33,473 bases of DNA from QHXM01 sp032160165 (lineage in GTDB: Bacteria > Acidobacteriota > Blastocatellia > Pyrinomonadales > Pyrinomonadaceae). The notes under the pieces were generated by a model, which saw only the letters and a program-made list of their open reading frames with translations, was not told where the DNA came from and searched no databases. Shown in pieces: positions 24,597-33,282 of the stretch. Each line of letters opens with the position of its first letter. The first letter of the stretch is position 1. The position numbers were made by a program, and so were the translations under genes. The stretch lies in assembly GCA_032160165.1 (NCBI GenBank), contig JAVHWA010000045.1, positions 1 to 33,473 on the forward strand, written 5' to 3'.

Positions 24597-25757
24597 ATGC
24601 CTGAGACAGCTGATGTCGTCATTATCGGCGGTGGCATCATCGGTTCGAGCATCGCTTACTTTCTAACCGAAGCGGGGTGTTCGAATGTAATAGTCATCGA
24701 GCGCGAAGCCCATCAGGGAAAAGGCTCGACCGGCAAGAGCATGGGCGGCGTTCGCGCGCAATTCTCTACCTCGGTCAACATTCAGATGTCGCTCTACTCG
24801 ATCAACTTCTTCTCGGAATTTGATGAGGTTGTCGGTTATCCCGCAGACTATCGCCCTCACGGTTATCTATTCGTCGCCACCAACGAGAAACACCTCGACT
24901 ACCTGAAAGCGAACCGCGAGCGTCAGATCGCTCTCGGGCTAAAGAACGTTGAGCTGATATCGAGGGAAGACATTGTCAGCGCCCTGCCCCAGATCGCGGC
25001 TGACGACGTAGTAGGCGGCACGTTTTGTCCTACCGACGGCTTTGTCGATCCGCACAGCGTCATGATGGGTTTTATGCTGCGCGCGCGGGAACATGGCGCG
25101 CGCCTACAGCTCGATACGGAACTCACGGGAATAGATGTCGAACAGGGTCATGTGACGGGAGTCGAAACAACGCGAGGACGGATTTCAACCCGCACGGTCG
25201 TCAACGCCGCTGGAGCATGGGCCGCGCAGGTCGCGCTTCTGGCCGGTGCGGAGCTGCCGGTCGTGCCTCTCAGGCGACAGCTGGTTCCCACCGAACCATT
25301 TGATAAGTTGCCGGCTCGGTTTCCCATGGTGGTCGACATGTCGACAGGCTTTCACTTTCGCCGCGAAGGCTTAGGCATTTTGCTCGCATGGAATGATCCG
25401 CAAGAGACCATTGGCTTCAAGACCGAGTTTGACCCCTCGTTCATCGAAAAGATATTGACGCGTGCCGCCGTCCGCGTGCCTTGCCTGGCCGACGCGCAGG
25501 TCAACGCCGGTCGCGCCTGGGCTGGACTTTACGAGATGACTCCCGATCATCACGCGATCATCGGAGAAGCGCCCAACGTGGATGGTCTTTACTTCGCGAA
25601 TGGATTCAGCGGCCACGGCGTCATGCACTCGCCTGCGACGGGGCGCCTTGTCTCTGAATTGATCGTCGACGGCAAGACGAGCCTGATGGATATCAAACCA
25701 CTCGGGATTGAAAGATTCGCCGAAGGCCGCCTGTTCAAGGAGGCCGCAATTCTGTAA
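24597..25757 (+). CDS. FAD-dependent amine/amino-acid oxidoreductase (DAO family)
   Basis: A 386-residue flavoenzyme of the D-amino-acid oxidase fold, most like the sarcosine oxidase beta/glycine oxidase branch. The FAD-binding Rossmann motif is VVIIGGGIIGSSIA (7-20), followed by an acidic strand end VIVIER (30-35). KSMGGVRAQFS (47-57) is the segment near the flavin typical of sarcosine oxidase-like members. The C-terminal flavin-contact motif GLYFANGFSGHGVMHSP is in the expected place. It probably oxidises a secondary amine or imino acid; the substrate is not deducible. The ATG at 24597 has GAGGA upstream. It stands apart from its neighbours. Confidence 0.9.
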   Translation: MPETADVVIIGGGIIGSSIAYFLTEAGCSNVIVIEREAHQGKGSTGKSMGGVRAQFSTSVNIQMSLYSINFFSEFDEVVGYPADYRPHGYLFVATNEKHLDYLKANRERQIALGLKNVELISREDIVSALPQIAADDVVGGTFCPTDGFVDPHSVMMGFMLRAREHGARLQLDTELTGIDVEQGHVTGVETTRGRISTRTVVNAAGAWAAQVALLAGAELPVVPLRRQLVPTEPFDKLPARFPMVVDMSTGFHFRREGLGILLAWNDPQETIGFKTEFDPSFIEKILTRAAVRVPCLADAQVNAGRAWAGLYEMTPDHHAIIGEAPNVDGLYFANGFSGHGVMHSPATGRLVSELIVDGKTSLMDIKPLGIERFAEGRLFKEAAIL

Positions 25758-25797
25758 CCGGTTGTTCGTTCTTTTGAGAGCGTTGGTACGCGCGCGG

Positions 25798-25805
25798 AAG
25801 GAGGT
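25798..25805 (+). promoter_or_regulatory. Perfect ribosome binding site that points to an out-of-frame ATG
   Basis: AAGGAGGT is fully complementary to the 16S rRNA 3' end and sits seven bases before the ATG at 25812. That ATG opens a frame of only 13 codons. The long frame of the secreted protein is offset by one base and offers only a TTG at 25805, which overlaps the ribosome binding site itself. Confidence 0.85.
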
Positions 25806-26443
25806 TGGGATATGAAACGGTCACTATTAGCCGATACCTGGCGTTTTCGTTAACCGTTCTTGCCATCGCGAGCGTTTCCTCAAGTGCGAGCGCTCAAGAC
25901 TATTCAGCATACGATCTAACGACAGTTGACGGAGTAAACGCGGCCCGTGAAGCAAAGCTCGGACGAAAGCTCGATTCGTACAGCAAAGGGTGCGTAGAAA
26001 TTCCAAAGCAGTTACCCGGCGTAGTGTTAATCGGCGGGTTCGCCTTTGATCACGGCTGCATGCTCAGCGACGCGATCATAGGTAAGCGTGGCGAGCCAAT
26101 TAGCAAAGACACTTCCAGGGTCGCCCTGAGCTATCTTGGCTGGAAAGGTGCTGATAGTGAAAAGCGAGAAGCACTGGCGCTCGATTGGGTGAAATACGGA
26201 CTGCTCGCCTTTGAAAACCCATTGACTCAGCCAACCAGCGACTTTAAGCCCGGCGTGTTCCAACAGCCCCAAGCGGTTTTGCATGACGGAAGTATCTCCG
26301 TTTCGCTGTGGGTGCAACGACCCTCAGGTATGCGTTGCGAGTCCGCATACGACAAAATCGAATATTCGTTCCTGAGGGATGGAAGCCTGGGCGCTGAGAC
26401 GAGAGAGAACAGTTTCAGCGTTCCGTGTAAGAGTGGGGATTGA
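25805..26443 (+). CDS. Secreted protein of unknown function, start region probably frameshifted
   Basis: The family is not recognised. The long frame encodes 212 residues, with a hydrophobic export signal (about 10-29, ending S-A-S-A-Q-D) and a mature part of about 180 residues containing C63, C85, C178 and C208, possibly two disulfides. The only in-frame start near the ribosome binding site is a TTG at 25805, which lies inside it. The properly spaced ATG at 25812 is one base out of frame. One extra A in the AAA run at 25815-25817 would give a start M-K-T-V-T-I-S-R and a normal signal peptide. This is either a real inactivating deletion or a sequencing error in a short homopolymer. The rest of the frame is intact. 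Confidence 0.6.
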   Translation: MGYETVTISRYLAFSLTVLAIASVSSSASAQDYSAYDLTTVDGVNAAREAKLGRKLDSYSKGCVEIPKQLPGVVLIGGFAFDHGCMLSDAIIGKRGEPISKDTSRVALSYLGWKGADSEKREALALDWVKYGLLAFENPLTQPTSDFKPGVFQQPQAVLHDGSISVSLWVQRPSGMRCESAYDKIEYSFLRDGSLGAETRENSFSVPCKSGD

Positions 26444-26464
26444 GGGAGGCGGGCTCATAAATCC

Positions 26465-26675
26465 AACGCCGAAGGCATTGCTGAACTCTGGTCTAAAGCC
26501 AGGGCGTTGCCATCGGCTGGAGTTCGCCAACACCTTCGCTGTTATATTACCTTGGGCCGCGATACTTTTCACGAATTCCACCCAACAACAACAACGCCCA
26601 AATAATCCGCCCGGTTGACTAATCGCCATAACGCCGAAGGCGTTCGCAAATTGCAGCCCAGGGCAACGCCCTGGG
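26465..26675. repeat. REP units upstream of the transposase gene
   Basis: At least two units are visible. A degraded one at 26499-26543 has the 12-nt spacer CTGGAGTTCGCC followed by AACACC-TTC-GCTGTT. A clean inverted one has AACGCC-GAA-GGCGTT (26630-26644), spacer CGCAAATTGCAG, and CCCAGGGC-AAC-GCCCTGGG (26657-26675). A half unit AACGCC-GAA-GGCATT lies at 26465-26479. They fill the 299-base gap before the transposase and match the 4.5-4.7 kb repeats. Confidence 0.88.
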
Positions 26676-26701
26676 AAAACAGGCCCCCGTGAAACCCTCC
26701 G

Positions 26702-27258
26702 AACCCTGAAGGGGTTCTCCGTCCCCACCCGTAGGAGGCGCTATGCCACAATCGCTTGCTCGGGTCTGGATCCATCTAATCTTCTCAACGAAACATCGCT
26801 ATCCGTTTCTAAAAGACGACGCTCACCGCAGGGACATGCATGGATTCCTCGCCACAACTCTTCGAACGCTTGATTGCGAAACATTAATCGTGGGCGGGGT
26901 CGAAGATCATATTCACGGGCTGTTCGCCCTTTCGCGAAACTATTCAATCGCCACGGTCGTGAAAGAAATCAAACGAACTTCGTCCGCCTGGATAAAGGAG
27001 ATCGCACCGCGCCTGGCAAAATTCCATTGGCAAAATGGCTACGGTGCATTCTCGGTGAGCCAGTCGGACATTGGTGAAGTGGTCACTTACATTGAGAGGC
27101 AGGAAGAGCATCACAAGCGCGTAACTTTTCAGGATGAGTACCGCGCTTTTCTAAGAGCGTACCGAGTCCCTTACGACGAACGGTACGCCTGGGATTAAAG
27201 TCCCAAAACATGCAACCCTGAATGGGGCGACGCAGATCTCGCCAACCCCTTCAGGGTT
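26702..27258 (+). mobile_element. REPtron-like unit: RAYT gene bracketed by exact inverted 15-mers
   Basis: The 15-mer AACCCTGAAGGGGTT at 26702-26716 and its exact reverse complement at 27244-27258 bracket the transposase gene. A related hairpin arm (27214-27222 with 27250-27258) lies just after the stop. REP units lie outside both ends. Boundaries are inferred from these repeats; no target-site duplication was identified, and RAYT loci are often not mobile as a unit. Confidence 0.6.
26743..27198 (+). CDS. REP-associated tyrosine transposase (Y1 HUH family)
   Basis: A 151-residue single-strand DNA transposase/nuclease of the IS200-related Y1 family. The metal-binding HUH motif is H56-I-H58 in VEDHIHGLF, and the catalytic tyrosine is Y116 in VVTYIERQEEHH. 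WIHLIFSTKHRYPFL (9-23) is typical of the N-terminus. Start ATG 26743 has AGGAGG six bases upstream, so the gene looks intact and translatable. It is surrounded by two-hairpin palindromes, as expected for enzymes that bind and cleave REP sequences. There is no accessory tnpB. A plain IS200-type transposase is the alternative, but lone position plus REPs favour RAYT. Confidence 0.9.
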   Translation: MPQSLARVWIHLIFSTKHRYPFLKDDAHRRDMHGFLATTLRTLDCETLIVGGVEDHIHGLFALSRNYSIATVVKEIKRTSSAWIKEIAPRLAKFHWQNGYGAFSVSQSDIGEVVTYIERQEEHHKRVTFQDEYRAFLRAYRVPYDERYAWD

Positions 27259-27328
27259 GAAATGCCACATTGCTCGTCAGTACCCAGGGCGTTGCCCTGG
27301 GCTGGAATTTGCGAACACCTTCGGTGTT
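27214..27328. repeat. REP units downstream of the transposase gene
   Basis: First comes an imperfect long hairpin (AACCCTGAA 27214-27222 with TTCAGGGTT 27250-27258). Then a clean unit has CCCAGGGC-GTT-GCCCTGGG (27283-27301), spacer CTGGAATTTGCG, and AACACC-TTC-GGTGTT (27314-27328). The spacer differs by one base from that of the clean upstream unit read in the same orientation. Confidence 0.9.
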
Positions 27329-27347
27329 AGTCCGCAATCCGCAATCC

Positions 27348-30065
27348 CTACGGCTTCTTCTCCTCCGCGGTGTCGCTCTTTGGCTTCTCGTCAGAGGGAT
27401 GTGAATTCTGCTCGGTCGCTGCCGGCGCCGTTTGACTCGGCGGTGTTGATGTAGTTGGAGGTGGGGTCGCTCGAGGCGCCGGTGCTGCCGGTCCGATCTT
27501 CGAATCCAATCCATCGAGCGATCCGTTGACCTTGCGATACAGCGATTCGATGATCGCGCGGCGAACGGGATCCGGCGAATAAGGATTGTAGCTCTTCAGA
27601 TAAGCCGCCAGCGCTTCCTGCTGATTTCCGCTCGCATCCAGCGTCGCCCCCAGGTGCCACTGCGCTTTTCGCCACCAGACTGTGTTCTCCGGCAGCACGC
27701 TGATCGCCCGACGAAGGTGGGTCAACGCCTCGGTCCTTTTGTCCTGATTGAATGATGACCAGCCGATCAGATCCTCGATCCGACCGCGAAGAATATTGGC
27801 AAGCACGTTTGGCTGGACTTCCGTGACCGGCAAACCCTGTCGCGCTGACGTTGCCCGAGCCCGTGCGTCGCGCAATTCATCAGCCATCACGGCCAGCGTG
27901 GGCGCGGGAATTGTTAATGCCGCTTCGACTCCACCCCCCGCAGCCTCCGCCAGATCGATCGCCGTTTGCAGCTCAACTCCCCGTTGGAGCAAATGCCCGG
28001 CAACATAAATCTGACGATACGCGCGCAACGCGTCCTCACCCGCCAGAAAGTCCTGCTGACCGCTGGCGAGCAGCGAACGGTCAACGCTTCCCTGCAAGTC
28101 GCCGCTCATGCTCAAAACCGATGAGACGATTAGAAGACCCTTCAGCATACGCGCGTTCGCCTCGGTGTCGGCGGCGGTAAACTGAAAGATGCCGGCGCGA
28201 CGTTCGGGCGCGAGCAGTTCGAGGAAGGTTGCGCCATGCGCGGGCACGCGCCCGGCCAGGCGGGTTTCGATCTGACCGTCCTTTATCGTGAAAGAACGGG
28301 CGAGCTCGGTGGCGGCTTCTTCATAGAGTCCGGACGCAGCCAGCGCGCTGGCAAGCTCGTAATCGAGGGTTGGAAAATTTCCATAGGTCCGCGCAAAGCG
28401 CAACACGCCTTCGGCATCGGGAGCGTGCTTCTGTGCGACGAGCGCGCGAGCGAGAGCTATGTGCGCCCAGGTGTAACGCGGCTCGATCTCGATGGCCTTC
28501 GTAGCCAGCTGCTGAGCGCGCAAAGGCTCGTTGTGCGCGGCGTACCAATAACTCGCTCCTACCAGCAGGGGTAAGTCCTTCGCATCAGCTTTGAGCGCTG
28601 ACGCAAGCTCGGCCTCAGCCTCTTCTCGTTTTCCGAGATCCAGCAGCGAAAGAACGACTCCTGCCCGCGCGGTCTTGTCGGTCGGGTCATTGGCCAACTG
28701 CTCGCGATAAAGCGCCAGCGCCTCTTCGCCCTTACCGGCGGCACGTCGGGAATCAGCCAGACTCCGCTTGGCCGAGTGCAGCTTGGGGTCAAGTTCGACG
28801 GCGCGCGCGTATTCACTGGCCGCTTCGTCCAACCGCAAAGCGATGTGACGCGATGCGCCAAGCGCTTGATGTGCGGCGGCCATCTCGGGCACGAGTTGGA
28901 TAGCGCGCTCGGCCAGACGTGCGGCTTCATCGGCCTCTTCTATAGAAAGAAAGAATCCGGCCAGTGCAAGCAGACGCTTTGCATCATCCTTGACCTTGGC
29001 TTCTATCAATCGCGCAGCCTCTTTTGATGTGCTGCGCTGGCCGCGCATGTATAGATTGATGGGTATCTGCGACACGACCCTGGAATAAAGCGCCTCGGAC
29101 ATTTGATCGGGAGTCAGTATCAGCGCTTCATTAAACTCCGCGACGCCGCCTTCCGCATCGCCCGCCTTCAGTTTCTCGTCACCCAGGGCGGCGTGCGCAG
29201 CGATGAGCAACTCAATGGCAAACGGTTTCAGAGTGGAACGCGGATGAGCATCGAGAAAGACCTTGAGCTTTTCTATCCGCTCAGCCGGCGCCGACGGAAG
29301 CGCGTCCAGTTCGGCCTTCTCCGGGACATCGCGAGACACAACCACAGTTTTGGTCCGGTCCGTGTTCGCGCCTTCCCTCGTGAAAATCTCTCTCAACGAT
29401 TTCTGTTTAGCGGGTTCAGCTGCGGACTCTTTGGCCGGGGCAGCCGTTGTGGGTTCGCTCGCGGGTGCAGTTGTATCAGTTTGCGCATCCGGGGTCGGTG
29501 TTGGCGCGGCAACTGCACGCGCCTGCTCAATTCCATCAAGGCTGAAGCCGCGCTTTTCTGACATCTGCGCGATGAAGGTTTGCACCGCCGTCGCGAGAGC
29601 GTCGGCGTAATTGTGGCTATCGACCGGCGCACGCATGCGGCTTGAAATCTCACCCATCAAGCCATCGGGCATTGCTCCGCGTAGTCCGCGACTTATCTGT
29701 GCCAGATACTGACCGTCGTCTGTAGAGACGACGATAAGCAAGCTCTCGCCACTGCTCTGAAGCGAACCGATCTTCCACTCGCGAGCAATTTGAAGCGAGT
29801 AGTCGAAGATCTTCTTGCCTTCGGTCGACTTCACGGTCACCACGGCAAAATCGATCCCACTGCGGTCCTTTAAGTTTGCGAGCGTGTTCTCGAGACGCTC
29901 TTTGACGGTCGCATCGATAACTCCCGCGTAGTCGTTGACGTGTCCCGACTGCACCGGCGTCAGCGTTGCAGTCGTCTCCTGAGCACGCAGATACCCGGCG
30001 GGAAAGATAAACCAGCCGAGCGCGGCGAAAGCGAGCATGGCCGCTGTGCGTTTCGAAAAATGCAT
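27348..30065 (-). CDS. Exported TPM-domain protein fused to a long TPR array
   Basis: A 905-residue exported protein. The signal peptide lies at 8-28. A TPM domain (PF04536 type) spans about 40-172, recognised from VNDYAGVIDATVKERLE, a central IAREWKIG and the segment VSTDDGQYLAQISRGLRGAMPD. An Ala/Pro/Thr-rich linker (about 180-225) leads to at least ten TPR-like helical repeats (about 265-860), for example HQALGASRHIALRLDEAASE. The C-terminal tail is Pro/Thr-rich. TPM domains bind metal or act in envelope processes such as photosystem repair and membrane complex assembly; here the role is unknown. Start ATG at 30065; the ribosome binding site is weak. It lies 12 bases after the alkaline phosphatase gene, so co-transcription is likely. 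Confidence 0.87.
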   Translation of the reverse strand: MHFSKRTAAMLAFAALGWFIFPAGYLRAQETTATLTPVQSGHVNDYAGVIDATVKERLENTLANLKDRSGIDFAVVTVKSTEGKKIFDYSLQIAREWKIGSLQSSGESLLIVVSTDDGQYLAQISRGLRGAMPDGLMGEISSRMRAPVDSHNYADALATAVQTFIAQMSEKRGFSLDGIEQARAVAAPTPTPDAQTDTTAPASEPTTAAPAKESAAEPAKQKSLREIFTREGANTDRTKTVVVSRDVPEKAELDALPSAPAERIEKLKVFLDAHPRSTLKPFAIELLIAAHAALGDEKLKAGDAEGGVAEFNEALILTPDQMSEALYSRVVSQIPINLYMRGQRSTSKEAARLIEAKVKDDAKRLLALAGFFLSIEEADEAARLAERAIQLVPEMAAAHQALGASRHIALRLDEAASEYARAVELDPKLHSAKRSLADSRRAAGKGEEALALYREQLANDPTDKTARAGVVLSLLDLGKREEAEAELASALKADAKDLPLLVGASYWYAAHNEPLRAQQLATKAIEIEPRYTWAHIALARALVAQKHAPDAEGVLRFARTYGNFPTLDYELASALAASGLYEEAATELARSFTIKDGQIETRLAGRVPAHGATFLELLAPERRAGIFQFTAADTEANARMLKGLLIVSSVLSMSGDLQGSVDRSLLASGQQDFLAGEDALRAYRQIYVAGHLLQRGVELQTAIDLAEAAGGGVEAALTIPAPTLAVMADELRDARARATSARQGLPVTEVQPNVLANILRGRIEDLIGWSSFNQDKRTEALTHLRRAISVLPENTVWWRKAQWHLGATLDASGNQQEALAAYLKSYNPYSPDPVRRAIIESLYRKVNGSLDGLDSKIGPAAPAPRATPPPTTSTPPSQTAPAATEQNSHPSDEKPKSDTAEEKKP

Positions 30066-30077
30066 ATGAAAACTTAT

Positions 30078-31880
30078 CTACCTTCTAGTGTTGGATATTC
30101 CTTCGGTCAGGACGCGTCCCGCTGAATTACTTGGGGCCTGTATGCCTAAGATGGAAGCCAGCGTCGGCGCGATGTCCGCCGGCGTGGCCGCTTGCAGATA
30201 TCTGCCGGGCGCAACTCCACTTCCCATCATCAACAAAGGAACGTGAGTGTCGTAGGAGTACGGCGAACCATGCGTCGCCGGTATCGTGTCGCCAAGATAC
30301 TTATATGGCTCGTAGACGACAATCACGTCGCCGCTTCGACGGGGATAGAACCCATGAAGCACCCGGCGGGCGATATCATCGGACGGGGCTATTGCGTTTC
30401 GCTCGAGCTGAGTTCGAGTGAAACAACGGCTGACTCCCGGCACGGTCATCACAGCGCGGCAGGCCACGCGCTCCAGCGCTTCATTGTTTACCCCGTCGCG
30501 CTTGAGCGCCACCGGATTGAAGTAGAGGTTGCCGTTATAGAACCCGTCGCGACCGGCAAACTTTTGAATATAATCCGCCGTCGGGTCCGGCTGCACGTTC
30601 TTGCCATTGTATTCGGCACTGATCCCCAGTCGTATGGCGCGAAGCACGTCATCGTTCTTGATACGTCCCCCGGGCAGATTAAGCGCGCTTGCGTGTTCGG
30701 GAATCGGAGCCACGCCGTGATCCGCGGTAAAGATGACCAGGGTATTCTGCAGACCAACGTGTGCATCGACGAAATCGAGGAGCGCTGCGATCGATCTGTC
30801 AACGCGGAGCGTGATATCCATCACCTCCTGACTGTATGGGCCAAAACGATGACCGACGTAATCGTTGGCAGAGAAGCTGACGCTCAGGAGATCCAGGTCG
30901 TCATCGGCGCCCAGCTTTTCTTTTGTGATTGTCAGCTCTGCAAAAGAGAGAAGCAGGTCATTTGAAAATGGGGTGTAGTCCAGCGCGCCGTAGAATGCAC
31001 TGTTCGGCGAAGTCGCGCCGCCGGTAATGGTGTGCGGAAAAGAATTCGTCTCGCCTGCTACGTTGCCGATGTTTTCCCAGGGGGGAGCGTCGGCACCTGC
31101 GCGTTTGAGATACTCGGCCTCAGGCAGCAGGCGGTCCCAGCGTTGGCCGAAGAACTTGTCCGCCGGACGAACGTCGTTAAAGTCGATGACCCACGCGGGC
31201 AACAGATTGAAGTAGTAATTCGAGGAAATCATCCGCCCCGTACGTTGGCTGAACCAATAGGCTGCGTTGGCGTGGCGGCCTGCGGGCAGAATTGCAGAAC
31301 GGTCCTTGACCGATATGCCGATCACCTTCGAGCGGTCGTTTGTCCTCAGGCGCAATTCGTCTCCCAACGTTGAAGCCATTAGACGTCGCGGGCTCGCTCC
31401 TTCGCCCTCGTCACCCCCCAACAGAGTCGCAGTCGGGTCGGAAACGCTGGTCACACTTTTTCCTGTGTCGCGGTCAGGCCAATCGTTGCCGATGATCCCC
31501 GTCTCAGCGGGCCACGCACCGGTCATCAAGGTCGCATGCCCGGGAGCGGTATAGGTCGGCATGTGATCGTAGTTCGCATCGGTCCACGAAGCGCCGTCGC
31601 GCATCAGGCGCTGGAGGCCATTGGCTACGAAGAGCTCGCCGAAGCGCTCGAGGTAGTCGTATCGAAACTGGTCCACCACGATGAGCAGTACCAGGCGGGT
31701 GCGCTTGGGCGCAGCCGGCTTCGATGGATTAGCCGCCGAGTGAAGGGTGTCGCGCCGCGCCGCCGTAGGATTCCTTAGTTGGCCGGCGACGGGTTGGAAG
31801 TAAAGCGAAAAGAGGGCGAAGACAACAAGAAGCCCGGCGGCAGGCCGGCGTGGGGAGGATTTTTGTCTCATGTTTCTCAT
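30078..31880 (-). CDS. PafA-type alkaline phosphatase, exported
   Basis: An exported phosphate monoesterase of the alkaline phosphatase superfamily, 600 residues from the chosen start. Signal peptide 15-33. Two-zinc site and active site residues: D70 (VVDQF), nucleophile T111 (YTAPGHAT), D340/H344 (NDYVGH), D387/H388 (TADHG) and a C-terminal histidine at H537 or H546. N132 and K192/R194 (VKDRS) sit where PafA uses N100, K162 and R164 for monoester specificity; the D-to-T and T-to-N spacings (41 and 21) match PafA. It would release phosphate from organic esters outside the cytoplasm. The frame is open to 32096. ATGs at 31922 (ATGA overlap with the upstream gene), 31880 and 31871 are all possible; I favour 31880. 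Confidence 0.9.
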   Translation of the reverse strand: MRNMRQKSSPRRPAAGLLVVFALFSLYFQPVAGQLRNPTAARRDTLHSAANPSKPAAPKRTRLVLLIVVDQFRYDYLERFGELFVANGLQRLMRDGASWTDANYDHMPTYTAPGHATLMTGAWPAETGIIGNDWPDRDTGKSVTSVSDPTATLLGGDEGEGASPRRLMASTLGDELRLRTNDRSKVIGISVKDRSAILPAGRHANAAYWFSQRTGRMISSNYYFNLLPAWVIDFNDVRPADKFFGQRWDRLLPEAEYLKRAGADAPPWENIGNVAGETNSFPHTITGGATSPNSAFYGALDYTPFSNDLLLSFAELTITKEKLGADDDLDLLSVSFSANDYVGHRFGPYSQEVMDITLRVDRSIAALLDFVDAHVGLQNTLVIFTADHGVAPIPEHASALNLPGGRIKNDDVLRAIRLGISAEYNGKNVQPDPTADYIQKFAGRDGFYNGNLYFNPVALKRDGVNNEALERVACRAVMTVPGVSRCFTRTQLERNAIAPSDDIARRVLHGFYPRRSGDVIVVYEPYKYLGDTIPATHGSPYSYDTHVPLLMMGSGVAPGRYLQAATPADIAPTLASILGIQAPSNSAGRVLTEGISNTRR

Positions 31881-31918
31881 TCGTATAGCTGGGAGCGCAC
31901 GCGCTGGAAACGCAGGGT

Positions 31919-33274
31919 TCATTGCCACTTCGCCAGGAATTGCGGATGTCGCCAGTCCCAAACCCGGCTGGGCTCCTGATCTATATCCACCGGCCTCACA
32001 TTCCAGAGCGCGGTGGCATGCGTTGTGGCGCCAAGCGCGTTGATGGTCATGCTCATTAACAACAGCACACCGCCGAGTGCACTCTGCAATCTCCATTTCG
32101 CAGATAAGCCTTCGGTCTCGCGCTCCTCACTCGCCCTCAACATCGCCTGTACTCCCAGTATGGCGAGGAGGACCAGCCAGGGAACAATGCCGGTCATCAA
32201 TCGTGGACCGTAGCTGTGTCCGCCGTACCAGTGCGGAAAACCAGACGTGGCTATCCAATGAACGATGATCACAAACAGCGCCATGACGACGAGTCGCCTC
32301 TGGGTAACGTGTTTACGATAACGCACCAGCGCGTAAGCCACAAAGAACAGGACGGGCACATAGACCAGCAGTCCGCGTGCGGGACTGATCAGATTTCCCG
32401 CCAGGGCCTCCCAAAAGTGGCCAAACGTCAAACGGCTCGCGAGATAATAGTTGGGCAGTAAGTGGCCGAAGTTGTGCCATGAGTAGGCGATGAACCCCGC
32501 AAGCCAAACCATCCCGGTCGCTACATACCAAAGCGCGACGCGCCGATGGTAAAGGAATATGTAGACCGTGATCGCGATAACTGGAATCGCGTAAGTCGGG
32601 CGCACAAGATACATCCATGCCAGCAGGGTCGCAAGCAAAACTGGGCGAATGTGGTGCTTGCCGGTCTCCGCCGCAACCAGCATCCAAACCACGATTCCCA
32701 GAAGGAAAATACCCCACGTGTCCGACCAAAGCGCTCTCGACGCCGTGCTCCAAACCTGCGTTCCCCATGCTCCGCCCAACGCGATTATCATGCTCCATCC
32801 GACTGGCAGAAGGACGCGGCTTGTGAAGTAGAAGATGCTTCCCAGCGCAGCCATCAAGAGCGCGGCCAGGCTTACTTGAATTCTCAAGTCTCCTTCAATG
32901 TTGTAAGTGCCATCCGGATTCACTGCCGAGAGACCGAAGCGGTTCATCAATGCGACATAAGGAAGCGAGAGCACAAGGCCGCCGGGAGGAGAGTAGTAGT
33001 AAAGGCGGTCGCCGACCCATTCAAGCTGATAGATGTTTCCGTTCAAAACGTAGTCACCGCGATCGACTCGTTCAAGCTGCGGCAGCGAGTATTGGTTCAG
33101 CGCGAAGGTGCCGTGGTCCAATAGACTCTGGCTGACCATCAACGAGTATTTGGAGTCAGCCAGCTGATGCACCCGCGAAATGAGAAAGGTGGTCAGGGTG
33201 GCTGCGAAGATGGCCAGGGCTACAAGCGCATCGCGTCTGTGCGCGTAGAGTGTCTGTCGCAAGCCTGGCTTCAT
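31919..33274 (-). CDS. Multi-pass membrane protein, possible GT-C/PMT-like glycosyltransferase
   Basis: A 451-residue inner-membrane protein with about ten hydrophobic helices, the first at residues 14-33. The first periplasmic loop contains DSKYSLMVSQSLLDHG and YYYSPPGGLVLSLP, the acidic and aromatic loop style seen in lipid-linked-sugar-dependent GT-C transferases of the ArnT/PMT type. No DxD or exact family motif is certain, so the function is tentative. Start ATG at 33274 lacks a strong ribosome binding site. Its stop is followed within 40 bases by the phosphatase start, or overlaps it if the 31922 start is used, so the three minus-strand genes probably form one operon. Confidence 0.72.
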   Translation of the reverse strand: MKPGLRQTLYAHRRDALVALAIFAATLTTFLISRVHQLADSKYSLMVSQSLLDHGTFALNQYSLPQLERVDRGDYVLNGNIYQLEWVGDRLYYYSPPGGLVLSLPYVALMNRFGLSAVNPDGTYNIEGDLRIQVSLAALLMAALGSIFYFTSRVLLPVGWSMIIALGGAWGTQVWSTASRALWSDTWGIFLLGIVVWMLVAAETGKHHIRPVLLATLLAWMYLVRPTYAIPVIAITVYIFLYHRRVALWYVATGMVWLAGFIAYSWHNFGHLLPNYYLASRLTFGHFWEALAGNLISPARGLLVYVPVLFFVAYALVRYRKHVTQRRLVVMALFVIIVHWIATSGFPHWYGGHSYGPRLMTGIVPWLVLLAILGVQAMLRASEERETEGLSAKWRLQSALGGVLLLMSMTINALGATTHATALWNVRPVDIDQEPSRVWDWRHPQFLAKWQ

Positions 33275-33282
33275 TCGAGAAG

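Noticed and set aside
26324..26728. Minus-strand frame of 134 residues upstream of the transposase
   Set aside because: It is made largely of translated REP palindromes; similar A-N-A-F-G-V strings appear at every REP locus in the window.
30192..30965. Plus-strand frame of 257 residues opposite the phosphatase gene
   Set aside because: Shadow of the PafA coding sequence; no domain or ribosome binding site recognised.
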